Assembly: GCA_945896935.1 (NCBI GenBank)
Contig: CAMDER010000093.1
Location: 1-6,935 of the forward strand
DNA: 6,935 bases
DNA from: Bifidobacterium breve
Lineage (GTDB): Bacteria; Actinomycetota; Acidimicrobiia; Acidimicrobiales; Ilumatobacteraceae
Direction: 5' to 3'
Shown here: positions 1 to 6,752 of the stretch, piece by piece
Layout of the letters: each line of letters begins with the position of its first letter
Position numbering within the stretch: position 1 is the first letter of the stretch
The notes under the pieces: model-generated
Told to the model about the DNA's origin: nothing
The model's input: the letters and a program-made list of their open reading frames with translations, nothing else
The model's database searches: none
Program-made: the position numbers and the translations under genes

Positions 1-820
1 CTATTTGCACCTGACCAGTTGCGGACAAAACTGCAATGAGCCCTCGACCCTTGACTCCTCGCTTCACAAGATTAATTGGCTTCATTGCTGGAATGAAACA
101 CAGCAACAGAATCAATGACCAAGAGTTTGCAAAAGCAACGGAGACTCCACACATAATTCCAAACACAACTAAAGTTTGAAACAGAACGCGAGTTCGCTGA
201 TCTCCAAGGCGCACGGCCAAAGTTTTCTTTCCCACCACTTGATCAGTCGGAATATCACGCAAATTATTGACAACCAAAAGAGCACACGCCAAACTTCCGA
301 CTGCCACTCCCTGTAACCAGGCCATTGCCGGAATTCTTTCGAGAACAACGTATGTTGTCCCGACCGTCGCAACTAATCCGAAAAAGACGAAAACAAAAAC
401 TTCACCTAGGCCGATATACCCGTAAGGATTCTTCCCGCCGGTATAAAACCAACCAGCCAGTAATGCCGCCAGACCAATCGGAACCACCCACAAGGACGTC
501 ATCAGCGCCAACACGAGTCCGACCCCGGCGGCAGCTCCAAAAGCAATAAATGCGGCGTTCTTCACAGACTGCGGAGAAGCCATTCCAGAAGCGACAAGCC
601 GCATTGGCCCAACTCTGACCTCGTCGGTTCCTCGAACGCCATCGCTGTAATCATTGGCGTAATTGACGCCGACTTGCAGGAGCACACTCACAACCAATGC
701 CAATCCGGCGCGCGACCAGTGAGCACCGCCCAACCCGTTACAAATCGCTGCGCCGACAACCACGGGCACTACTGCGGCTGGCAAAGTTCGGGGCCGCGCA
801 CCAAGGATCCATTTCTTCAC
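1..820 (-). CDS. menA: MenA, 1,4-dihydroxy-2-naphthoate polyprenyltransferase (3' end beyond the window)
   Basis: Membrane UbiA-family prenyltransferase that transfers an isoprenoid chain to 1,4-dihydroxy-2-naphthoate, giving demethylmenaquinone. The reading frame gives 273 codons before the left edge. MenA proteins are usually about 290-300 residues, so only the extreme C-terminus should be missing. The first Asp-rich motif is NDYSDGVRGTD at residues 56-66, followed by RVGPMRLVASG. The second is NNLRDIPTD at 185-193, followed by GKKTLAVRLG. Both bind Mg2+-diphosphate in this family. The N-terminal ARPRTLPAA (8-16) is also typical of MenA. Several hydrophobic stretches (about 15-30, 38-52, 89-125, 140-160, 168-184, 214-245) fit a polytopic membrane protein. 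The start is GTG at 820-818. An in-frame TAA at 823-821 sits directly upstream, so no longer start is possible. No clear Shine-Dalgarno precedes it. The gene diverges from menE, another gene of the same pathway. Motif match and context make the call firm. Confidence 0.93.
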   Translation of the reverse strand, partial: MKKWILGARPRTLPAAVVPVVVGAAICNGLGGAHWSRAGLALVVSVLLQVGVNYANDYSDGVRGTDEVRVGPMRLVASGMASPQSVKNAAFIAFGAAAGVGLVLALMTSLWVVPIGLAALLAGWFYTGGKNPYGYIGLGEVFVFVFFGLVATVGTTYVVLERIPAMAWLQGVAVGSLACALLVVNNLRDIPTDQVVGKKTLAVRLGDQRTRVLFQTLVVFGIMCGVSVAFANSWSLILLLCFIPAMKPINLVKRGVKGRGLIAVLSATGQVQI

Positions 821-857
821 TTAATGAACGCTACTCGCTTGCACTAGGTTCAACGAT
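821..857. promoter_or_regulatory. Divergent menA/menE intergenic region, presumed to hold promoter elements for both genes
   Basis: These 37 bp are all that separates the GTG of menA from the ATG of menE. In-frame stops on both sides (TAA at 823-821 for menA, TGA at 825-827 for menE) rule out longer starts. Promoters for both directions must therefore lie here or inside the opposite gene's 5' coding region. On the minus strand a TTGAAC hexamer (854-849) could be a -35 element, but nothing resembling a good -10 box follows at the right distance. Upstream of menE only a weak AGG at 846-848 could serve the ribosome. The presence of promoter elements is inferred from gene layout, not from strong motifs. 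Confidence 0.4.
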
Positions 858-1973
858 ATGCCATCGCTTGTTGCTCTTGATCTTGAACCTGGTCAACGTT
901 TTGTTGATGAACTTTCAAAAGCATGGGATGAAGGCAATGCCGTGTTACCGATTGACCAACGCTTGCCAGTTGCAGCAAAGAAGCAACTCATTGCCCAGCT
1001 CAATCCAACTCACATCGTCTCATCTGACGGTCGTGTCATTCTTGAAGGTGGACTGCCAGTAGAAAGTGGTGACGCCATCGTTGTTGCAACCAGCGGATCA
1101 ACCGGAACTCCAAAAGGTGTTGTACTTACTCAAGAATCGGTTCTCGCGTCGGCCAAAGCGAGTTCATTGGCACTCGATGTCACATTCGATGACCATTGGT
1201 ATTCATGTCTCCCCCTTGCACATGTTGGAGGACTCAGCGTTGTCACACGATCGTTGTTGATGGGAACTCAACTCACGGTTGCTGCAAGATTCGATCCAGA
1301 CGAAGTTGAACATCATTCGCATACGTGCACATTGATTTCACTAGTTCCGACGGCACTGCAAAGAATAGATCCACGAAAATTTCGAGCAATTCTTCTCGGT
1401 GGATCTAAACCTCCGCCACAACGTCCTCGCAACGTGATCGCCACATATGGCTTGTCTGAAACCGGATCGGGAATTGTTTATGAAGGACGTCCTTTGAACG
1501 GCGTTGAAATACAGATATCCGATGAAGACGAAATCTTGGTGCGTTCTCCGATGAACATGCGTTGTTACCGAGACGGATCAAGCTCCATTGATTCTGATGG
1601 ATGGCTACATACCGGAGATATCGGTTCATTATCCGATGAAGGAATACTGAGCGTTCAGGGACGTCGCGGTGATGTCATTGTTACTGGATCTGAGAAGGTT
1701 TGGCCCGAGGCTGTGGAGTCAGCGATCGCCTCATTATTTGAACCTGATCAGTTCGCTATCATCGGCCTACCCGACCCCGAATGGGGCGAACGCGTGGTTC
1801 TCGTGATGACTCGGACTGATGTTTCACTCGAGCAAGTAAAGGACTTAGTTCTCCGATCCCTCCCAAACTATTGCGTGCCTAAAAGCATCCACATCATTGA
1901 TTCAATTCCCCAGACTGCTATCGGAAAAATTCGTCGAAGCGAAATCAGACAATATCTATCCACTAATGAGTGA
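858..1973 (+). CDS. menE: MenE, o-succinylbenzoate-CoA ligase (short actinobacterial form)
   Basis: Adenylate-forming (ANL superfamily) ligase that activates o-succinylbenzoate with ATP and CoA in menaquinone synthesis. The 371-residue protein carries the family motifs in order: ATSGSTGTPKG at 77-87 (phosphate loop), LPLAHVGG at 118-125, TYGLSETGSG at 196-205, GWLHTGDIG at 248-256 with Asp254 for ribose contact, GRRGDVIVTGSEKVWP at 268-283 (hinge and C-terminal domain entry) and QTAIGKIRR at 352-360 with the likely catalytic Lys357. About 70 residues precede the phosphate loop, far fewer than in long acyl-CoA synthetases. Actinobacterial MenE proteins share this short form. ATG 858 is the first start after an in-frame TGA at 825-827. 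Divergence from menA supports MenE over a generic acyl-CoA ligase. The SDR gene follows 27 bp downstream and is probably co-transcribed. A general AMP-dependent synthetase is the alternative reading. Confidence 0.9.
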   Translation: MPSLVALDLEPGQRFVDELSKAWDEGNAVLPIDQRLPVAAKKQLIAQLNPTHIVSSDGRVILEGGLPVESGDAIVVATSGSTGTPKGVVLTQESVLASAKASSLALDVTFDDHWYSCLPLAHVGGLSVVTRSLLMGTQLTVAARFDPDEVEHHSHTCTLISLVPTALQRIDPRKFRAILLGGSKPPPQRPRNVIATYGLSETGSGIVYEGRPLNGVEIQISDEDEILVRSPMNMRCYRDGSSSIDSDGWLHTGDIGSLSDEGILSVQGRRGDVIVTGSEKVWPEAVESAIASLFEPDQFAIIGLPDPEWGERVVLVMTRTDVSLEQVKDLVLRSLPNYCVPKSIHIIDSIPQTAIGKIRRSEIRQYLSTNE

Positions 1974-2000
1974 CTCCAAATCACGCGGTACATTTCGTCT

Positions 2001-2777
2001 ATGGGAAATCTAAACGGAAAAGTTGCCTTGATCACTGGTGCCGCTTCAGGAATCGGCCGAGCAATAGCCGAGCGATTTATCGCTGATGGAGCGCAAGTAG
2101 TAGCCGGCGATATCAGTCAAGAGGGTTTAGACAATTTGCAGACCGAATTTGGAGAGTCTGTTGCGACCTTTTTGTGCGATGTCACGCAAGAAGAGGACGT
2201 CGCCAATCTTGCCGCCTTTGGAATAACCACCTTTCAGCACATTGACATCGTCGTCGCCAATGCTGGCGCTGGCACCTACGGTCTCATCACCGAGCTTCCA
2301 CTTACTGAATGGAAGCGCATCATTGATTTATGTCTGACTGGCGTCTTTTTGACGCTCAAACATGGTGGAGCAGTCATCAGCGATGGAGGTTCAATCATCA
2401 ACATCGCTTCACTTAACGCTATTCAACCTTCACAAGGAATGTCCGCCTACTGCGCTGCCAAAGCTGGTGTGTCGATGCTCACTCAAGTCGCGGCAATGGA
2501 ACTCGGATCACGGAGAGTACGCGTCAATACGATTGCTCCAGGGCTTGTCGAAACAAATGCAACAAGCGGCATGTTTTCGGTGCCAGTCATTATTGAAGAA
2601 TTCAAAGAAAATGCAACATTGGGCAGATTTGCGCAACCGAATGAAATTGCGTCAGTTGCGTCGTTCTTGGCCTCTGATGACTCTTCTTATATGAGCGCAT
2701 CTTTTGTTTCAGTAGATGGCGGAGGGAACACCGGACGGTATCCAAACCTCCCCAAAGCCTTCAGTCAAATTTCGTGA
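2001..2777 (+). CDS. Classical SDR-family NAD(P)-dependent oxidoreductase, substrate unknown
   Basis: Short-chain dehydrogenase/reductase of 258 residues, the usual length of the classical group, with a single Rossmann domain. Seen in the sequence: cofactor motif TGAASGIG at 12-19, Asp37 at the end of the second strand (an acidic residue here usually favours NAD(H) over NADP(H)), CDVT at 59-62 for adenine contact, NAGAG at 87-91, Ser137 in INIAS, and YCAAK at 150-154 with catalytic Tyr150 and Lys154. VNTIAPGLVET follows in the expected place, and VDGGGNTGRYP lies near the C-terminus. The position that is normally the tetrad Asn (in the pattern W-x6-N-L-T-G) is Cys111. The gene starts 27 bp after menE without a clear ribosome binding site. 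Proximity suggests shared transcription, but nothing in the sequence ties this enzyme to menaquinone synthesis. Its stop lies 6 bp from the stop of the opposing DUF21 gene. Family call firm, substrate unassigned. Confidence 0.88.
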   Translation: MGNLNGKVALITGAASGIGRAIAERFIADGAQVVAGDISQEGLDNLQTEFGESVATFLCDVTQEEDVANLAAFGITTFQHIDIVVANAGAGTYGLITELPLTEWKRIIDLCLTGVFLTLKHGGAVISDGGSIINIASLNAIQPSQGMSAYCAAKAGVSMLTQVAAMELGSRRVRVNTIAPGLVETNATSGMFSVPVIIEEFKENATLGRFAQPNEIASVASFLASDDSSYMSASFVSVDGGGNTGRYPNLPKAFSQIS

Positions 2778-2783
2778 ATCTGA

Positions 2784-4073
2784 CTAGACAGTTTCGGTTT
2801 CGGTACCACTGATCAATGCAATTCGAACTGTTCGAATCCTTCGACCGTGTACTGCCACAACAGTGAATCGCCATCCATCAAAATCAATGGATTCACCGAT
2901 CACGGGAACATGCTCAAGAGTTCCGAAAACAAAACCCCCAACGCTGTCCCATTCTTCATCGGGAATCTTTATATCAAGTTGGTCATTGACATCTGAGACA
3001 CTCGTTGACCCATCAACTAGGTACTGTCCATCCGACAGATGTTCGATGTCTTGTTCATGCTTGTCGTACTCATCGACAATTTCGCCTACTAGTTCTTCTA
3101 AGCAGTCTTCGAGGGTGATCAGACCAGCGATACTTCCGTATTCGTCGGCAACGACAGCCAAGTGAAACTTCTGTTCTTGCATTTCGCGCATCAGTCGATT
3201 GACCGGCTTATTTTCTGGAATAACGATCACCCCACGCATATGGGAAGTGACAATTTCTGAGCCGTGACCATTTCGCTCTTGACGAATGAGGTCTTTAATA
3301 AATGTGATGCCCACAACATCGTCATCATCATTGAGAATCGGCAAACGCGAATAACCATGCTCAATTGCGACGTCAATGGCCTCGGTCAAAGTGAATGTCT
3401 GAGGAATCGTCACCATGTCAGGTAAGGGAACCATCACTTCACGGGCAACAGTGTCTCCGAATTCAATGATTGATTCAATGAGATCGCGTTCTTCTTCCTC
3501 GATGACATCGTCATTCATTGCGGCTTCAACGATTCCGAGAAGTTCTTGTTCACTCACGAATGGGCCTTGTTCAAGACCCTTTCCTTTGACAATCACATTG
3601 GTCAAAGAAATGAGCCAACCGGAGACCATCTTCAAAGGAGGAAACGAAACCAGAAGTTTCGTTCCACGGGCAGTCGTTAAGGCGGCCCGCTCTGGATAGA
3701 GCAGGGCGTAGGTTTTCGGCACTGCCTCAGCGAGTACAAAAAATACGATGACGTTTAACAAAACACCAACGGCCACACCAAGTGGACCGAATGCCCGAGA
3801 TGCCACCACGCCAGTCAACGTGGCTTGAACCGTCTGGCAAACATTCACCGACAAAAGCAAGGGATTCACCCACTTTTCAGGCTCGCCAACCAACTGCTGT
3901 AATGCTCGACCTTGTTTTACCCCACCTTCGGCCATCGCAGCAGCCTTGGGTTTCGTCATACGTGAAAGTCCCATTTCTGCCAACGACAGAAACACCAAAA
4001 CGAAAAGAAGAAGAATGATGACACCGAGCAAAGCCCAGTCGAGTCCTCCAAATGCAGCAACCATTGACAACAT
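2784..4073 (-). CDS. CNNM/CorC-type membrane protein: DUF21 + two CBS domains + CorC/HlyC C-terminal domain
   Basis: Membrane protein of 429 residues, often annotated as hemolysin-like or magnesium/cobalt efflux. The N-terminal DUF21 (CNNM) domain spans about residues 10-165. It has a first transmembrane helix at about 13-31 running into SLAEMGLSR, further hydrophobic segments at about 69-92 and 97-114, and AEAVPKTYA at 115-123, a hallmark of the family. An acidic linker (EEEERDLIESIIEFGD, 192-207) leads to a CBS pair: the first from REVMVP (211-216) through GYSRLPI (240-246), the second through VVADEYGSIAGLITLED (307-323) and ELVGEIVDEYD (327-337). A CorC/HlyC domain at about 349-424 (DGQYLVDGSTSVSDVN, VGGFVFGTL) completes the usual architecture. 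Related proteins affect Mg2+/Co2+ homeostasis; the hemolysin name is historical and should not be read as a toxin. The ATG overlaps the ybeY stop by one base (TAATG). The gene is last in the phoH-ybeY cassette. Confidence 0.9.
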   Translation of the reverse strand: MLSMVAAFGGLDWALLGVIILLLFVLVFLSLAEMGLSRMTKPKAAAMAEGGVKQGRALQQLVGEPEKWVNPLLLSVNVCQTVQATLTGVVASRAFGPLGVAVGVLLNVIVFFVLAEAVPKTYALLYPERAALTTARGTKLLVSFPPLKMVSGWLISLTNVIVKGKGLEQGPFVSEQELLGIVEAAMNDDVIEEEERDLIESIIEFGDTVAREVMVPLPDMVTIPQTFTLTEAIDVAIEHGYSRLPILNDDDDVVGITFIKDLIRQERNGHGSEIVTSHMRGVIVIPENKPVNRLMREMQEQKFHLAVVADEYGSIAGLITLEDCLEELVGEIVDEYDKHEQDIEHLSDGQYLVDGSTSVSDVNDQLDIKIPDEEWDSVGGFVFGTLEHVPVIGESIDFDGWRFTVVAVHGRRIRTVRIALISGTETETV

Positions 4074-4675
4074 TATTCGTCCTCGTCTTGACTCTGTTTG
4101 AAATTCAGTGGCACGTCACCATGCCAATGGTGCGCTTGCAGCAATTGGCGTTCTCGCGACTGCATGTCAAGGGTCTTTTCTGGAGTGTCGTGATCCCATC
4201 CCAAAATATGCAGAATTCCGTGCACGACTAACAAAGCAAATTCGTCATCAGCACTTCCAGCATGAGTCGCAGCCTGACCAACCGCTACTTCTGGACAAAT
4301 CACAATGTCGCCTAATAACAAAGGCAAATCTCCCCGATCGGGAGGAGGACGATCGGGACCCCGAGTTGCACCAGTTGGACCATTAATCATTTCAAGTACT
4401 TCGCCACCATCAATGGGAAATGCCAAAACATCCGTCGGTCCAGGTTGGCCCATGTGTTCGGTATTCAGTTCAGTCATGTCATGTTTTGAAACAAAAAACA
4501 GACTCAATTCAGTTCCGCCTCGTACTCCCTGATCGGAGAGAACGGCTATTGCAAGTTTTTGCCATCGAACAAGATCTACTTCAACTTCAATTTGTTCATC
4601 AGCACAGAACACTTCGGCTTCAGTGTCACCACCGACCTTCACCTTTTTACGAAATCTAGGAGGACCCTCAATCAT
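4073..4675 (-). CDS. ybeY: YbeY, rRNA maturation factor / putative endoribonuclease
   Basis: Zinc-dependent UPF0054-family protein involved in 16S rRNA 3'-end maturation and ribosome quality control in bacteria where it has been studied. The metal site HGILHILGWDH is at residues 152-162 (His152, His156, His162), and the conserved GPTDVLAFP is at 79-87. LGDIVICPEVA follows before the metal helix. At 200 residues it is longer than most YbeY proteins (about 150-180). About 25 extra residues precede the core, and a Gly/Pro-rich insert (about 94-114, including PDRPPPDRGD) sits between the TDVLAFP strand and LGDI. The ATG at 4675 lies inside the end of phoH (8-nt overlap, ATGATTGA) and is preceded by AGGTGA at good spacing, which supports this start. 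A GTG at Val22 is a possible shorter start that would trim the extension. Overlaps with both neighbours suggest translational coupling. Confidence 0.94.
   Translation of the reverse strand: MIEGPPRFRKKVKVGGDTEAEVFCADEQIEVEVDLVRWQKLAIAVLSDQGVRGGTELSLFFVSKHDMTELNTEHMGQPGPTDVLAFPIDGGEVLEMINGPTGATRGPDRPPPDRGDLPLLLGDIVICPEVAVGQAATHAGSADDEFALLVVHGILHILGWDHDTPEKTLDMQSRERQLLQAHHWHGDVPLNFKQSQDEDE
4081..4084 (-). promoter_or_regulatory. Ribosome binding site of the DUF21/CBS gene, inside the ybeY 3' end
   Basis: GAGG on the minus strand lies 7 nt before the ATG at 4073-4071 and within the last codons of ybeY (the acidic Asp-Glu tail). Together with the TAATG stop/start overlap it supports this start and suggests re-initiation by ribosomes finishing ybeY. 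Confidence 0.55.
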
Positions 4676-5672
4676 GGGATTTATTCACCTGAGATTTCTG
4701 TCGTACAGCGTCTTTGGCTTGAGTGTCTTTTTCATAGGCGGCAACTATGTCTCCAACAATACGGTGCCGAACGACATCAGATGTGTCTAAATGAACGAAT
4801 TCGAGCCCTTCGATATCTCCGAGCAAGCGTTGCAGTCCTTTGAGACCGCTCCGACCGTCGGGAACATCAACTTGAGTGGCATCACCGGTGACCACCACTT
4901 TTGATCCAAAACCAATACGGGTCAAGAACATCTTCATCTGCTCGGGCGTGGTGTTTTGGGCTTCATCCAAAATAATGAAACTGTTATTCAGGGTTCGACC
5001 CCTCATAAACGCCAAAGGGGCGACTTCAAGGGCTTGTCGTTCATGTAACTTCTGCACACCCTCAGTGTCAATCATGTCGTACATCGCGTCATACAGGGGT
5101 CGAAGATATGGATCAATCTTGGCCATGAGATCACCTGGCAAGAAACCCAATCGCTCGCCAGCTTCAACAGCGGGGCGAGTCAAGATAATGCGCTGCACAG
5201 ATTTGGTTTGCAGAGCATGAACAGCCATCGCAACTGCCAGCCAACTCTTACCCGTACCAGCAGGTCCGACCCCAAAGGTGATGACGTTATTTCTGATCGC
5301 GTCGATGTAGCGCTTTTGTCCGGCGGTTTTTGGGCGGATCGTACGACCTTTGGCGCCGCGAAGAATTTCATCGGTCAATACCGAACTTGGATTTTCATCG
5401 GCCCGAACCATTGAGATGCAACGTTTGACGACTGCGTCATCAACGATTTCGCCTCTTCGAAGTAACAACACGAGCTCTTCAAACAAACGAGACAACAACC
5501 CAGCCGATTCACCAAGGATCGAGATTTCGTTTCCGCGAACAATAATTTCACTATCTGAAAAAGCGGTTTCAATGAGACGCAAATGGCTATCACGATGCCC
5601 GAGCAGTCCAGCCATGAGGTGAGAACCCTGGACGACGATTGACGACGAAGGAGATTGCGAGACTGTAGACAT
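4668..5672 (-). CDS. phoH: PhoH-like P-loop ATPase (PhoH/PhoL family)
   Basis: Cytoplasmic P-loop ATPase of 334 residues, the usual length for the YbeZ/PhoH-like group. Members are often encoded next to ybeY and are linked to RNA metabolism; the exact role is not settled. Visible parts are an N-terminal KH-like region (about 28-90, including IIVRGNEISILG at 43-54), a linker with RGAKGRTIRPKTAGQKRY (105-122), Walker A GPAGTGKS at 136-143, the family signature TRPAVEAGERLGFLPGD at 165-181, Walker B FIILDEAQN at 232-240, and VVTGD at 260-264, a sensor-like motif. LNNSFIILDEAQNTTPEQMK is close to the family consensus. ATG 5672 precedes the KH-like region by a sensible distance, though no strong ribosome binding site is visible. 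The 3' end overlaps ybeY by 8 nt. The name PhoH comes from phosphate-starvation regulation in E. coli; no Pho box was seen here. Confidence 0.94.
   Translation of the reverse strand: MSTVSQSPSSSIVVQGSHLMAGLLGHRDSHLRLIETAFSDSEIIVRGNEISILGESAGLLSRLFEELVLLLRRGEIVDDAVVKRCISMVRADENPSSVLTDEILRGAKGRTIRPKTAGQKRYIDAIRNNVITFGVGPAGTGKSWLAVAMAVHALQTKSVQRIILTRPAVEAGERLGFLPGDLMAKIDPYLRPLYDAMYDMIDTEGVQKLHERQALEVAPLAFMRGRTLNNSFIILDEAQNTTPEQMKMFLTRIGFGSKVVVTGDATQVDVPDGRSGLKGLQRLLGDIEGLEFVHLDTSDVVRHRIVGDIVAAYEKDTQAKDAVRQKSQVNKSHD
4685..4690 (-). promoter_or_regulatory. Ribosome binding site of ybeY, inside the phoH 3' end
   Basis: AGGTGA on the minus strand lies 9 nt upstream of the ybeY ATG (4675-4673), within the last codons of phoH. 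It favours the ATG start over the internal GTG at Val22 and fits coupled translation of the two overlapping genes. Confidence 0.55.
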
Positions 5673-5720
5673 GCGTTACTTGGAGATTAGTCACAAATAG
5701 ATCGAATTAGGTAAGCCACG

Positions 5721-6719
5721 TCACATAGTTGGCGAAACGACATAGCGGCCCGAAACTTCTCCCGCAAGGATTGCCGTCAAAACACGATCAAGGTCGTTCA
5801 ATCCGATGGAGTGACCAATGCTTTCAAGGCCCGCTGGCTTCAGATCGGAGGCAATTCGGCCCCACACGCCTCGACGAACATCCATGGGGGTCTGAACCGA
5901 GTCAATTCCTAGCAAAGCGACTCCACGAAGAATAAATGGCATCACTGTGGTGGGAATTGTTGTTCCGCCGGTCAATCCACTCGCGGCCACGGCCGAACCA
6001 TAATTCAAACGCTTGAGAACATTGGCGAGGGTATTTCCTCCGACACAATCAACAGCGGCCGCGTAAGTGGTGGTTTGCAAAGGTCGCGGGTCATCGGCCG
6101 AAAGTTCTGCACGGTCAATCACTCGCGAAGCGCCAAGACCGAGCAAGAAGTCGGTCGCTGACGCCTTGCCACTACTCGCGACAACTTCGTATCCCCGACC
6201 AGCCAGCATCGACACCGCCATACTTCCGACACCGCCGGTCGCACCCGTGACCAAAACGGGTCCAGCAGAAGGCGTAAGTCCCCAATCCTCAAGCGCAACT
6301 ACCGACAGCGCCGACGTAAAGCCGCCAGTCCCGACAATCATCGCATCACGCGTTGAGAGACCTTCAGGCAACGCCATGATCCACTCAGCCGGGACACGAG
6401 CAAAACGGGCATAACCGCCGTGACGCGCCACTCCGATGTCGTAACCGTGCGCGATGACCTTTTGTCCGGCGGCAAAATTGCTTCCGGCTGCATCAACAAT
6501 TGTTCCAGCAATATCGATACCGGGGATCATCGGCTTGAGGCGCGAGATCTTTCCACTCGTCGTCGATGCAAGTCCGTCTTTGAAGTTGACACTCGACCAT
6601 TCAACTTCAATCAACACACCGTCGGGCGCAATCTGATCGAGCGAAACCTGTTCGACCGATCGGTGACTGTTTTCGGGATCGTTAGTGAAAACAAAAGCGG
6701 GAAAAGTGGATGAACTCAT
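5721..6719 (-). CDS. acuI: AcuI/YhdH-type acrylyl-CoA reductase (NADPH), MDR family
   Basis: Zinc-independent medium-chain dehydrogenase/reductase of 332 residues, the typical length for YhdH/AcuI. These enzymes reduce acryloyl-CoA to propionyl-CoA with NADPH, either to remove a reactive intermediate or as part of 3-hydroxypropionate, propionate or DMSP-derived carbon metabolism. Diagnostic segments in order: VEWSSVNFKDGLA (39-51), PGIDIAGT (66-73), GYDIGVARHGGYA (92-104), LPEGLSTRDAM (117-127), GTGGFTSAL (130-138), the nucleotide loop VTGATGGVGS (157-166), and SSGK (182-185), where Ser/Lys residues fit NADPH phosphate binding. The Cys ligands of zinc alcohol dehydrogenases are absent. The ATG at 6719 is preceded by AAGGTGA. 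The gene lies 33 bp after a partial gene and 48 bp before phoH on the same strand. A quinone-oxidoreductase-like enzyme with another enoyl-CoA substrate is possible. Confidence 0.85.
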   Translation of the reverse strand: MSSSTFPAFVFTNDPENSHRSVEQVSLDQIAPDGVLIEVEWSSVNFKDGLASTTSGKISRLKPMIPGIDIAGTIVDAAGSNFAAGQKVIAHGYDIGVARHGGYARFARVPAEWIMALPEGLSTRDAMIVGTGGFTSALSVVALEDWGLTPSAGPVLVTGATGGVGSMAVSMLAGRGYEVVASSGKASATDFLLGLGASRVIDRAELSADDPRPLQTTTYAAAVDCVGGNTLANVLKRLNYGSAVAASGLTGGTTIPTTVMPFILRGVALLGIDSVQTPMDVRRGVWGRIASDLKPAGLESIGHSIGLNDLDRVLTAILAGEVSGRYVVSPTM

Positions 6720-6723
6720 GACG

Positions 6724-6730
6724 TCACCTT
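6724..6730 (-). promoter_or_regulatory. Ribosome binding site of acuI
   Basis: AAGGTGA on the minus strand ends 4 nt before the ATG at 6719-6717. It is the strongest Shine-Dalgarno-like match in the window and fixes the acuI start. Confidence 0.6.
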
Positions 6731-6752
6731 ACGACAAGTAGTAACCGCTTGA

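Noticed and set aside
169..549. Short open frames on both strands inside the menA region
   Set aside because: menA is continuous through this stretch in another frame, with both Asp-rich motifs intact. The short frames have no domain signal.
2763..2785. Rho-independent terminator between the convergent genes
   Set aside because: The stem is short and AT-rich with a mismatch, and no T-run follows on either strand. It is kept only as a low-interest inverted repeat.
2784..4073. Hemolysin (toxin) function for the DUF21/CBS protein
   Set aside because: The architecture is that of CNNM/CorC ion homeostasis proteins. The hemolysin label is historical and nothing in the sequence suggests a pore-forming toxin.
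2863..5622. Numerous plus-strand open frames opposite the DUF21, ybeY and phoH genes
   Set aside because: They are antisense shadows of well-supported genes. Their translations are low-complexity, Ser/Arg/Pro-rich and lack recognisable motifs.
5628..5650. Short GACGA direct repeats at the phoH 5' end
   Set aside because: They lie within codons of the Ser/Val-rich N-terminus, are only 5 bp long, and are explained by coding sequence.
5673..5720. Promoter for phoH in the 48-bp gap after acuI
   Set aside because: No pair of hexamers with acceptable spacing and match to a housekeeping consensus could be found, and no Pho box-like repeats were seen. Read-through from acuI is equally plausible.
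6067..6713. Plus-strand open frames opposite acuI, including one of 115 codons
   Set aside because: They are opposite-strand shadows of a coding region with strong MDR-family motifs.
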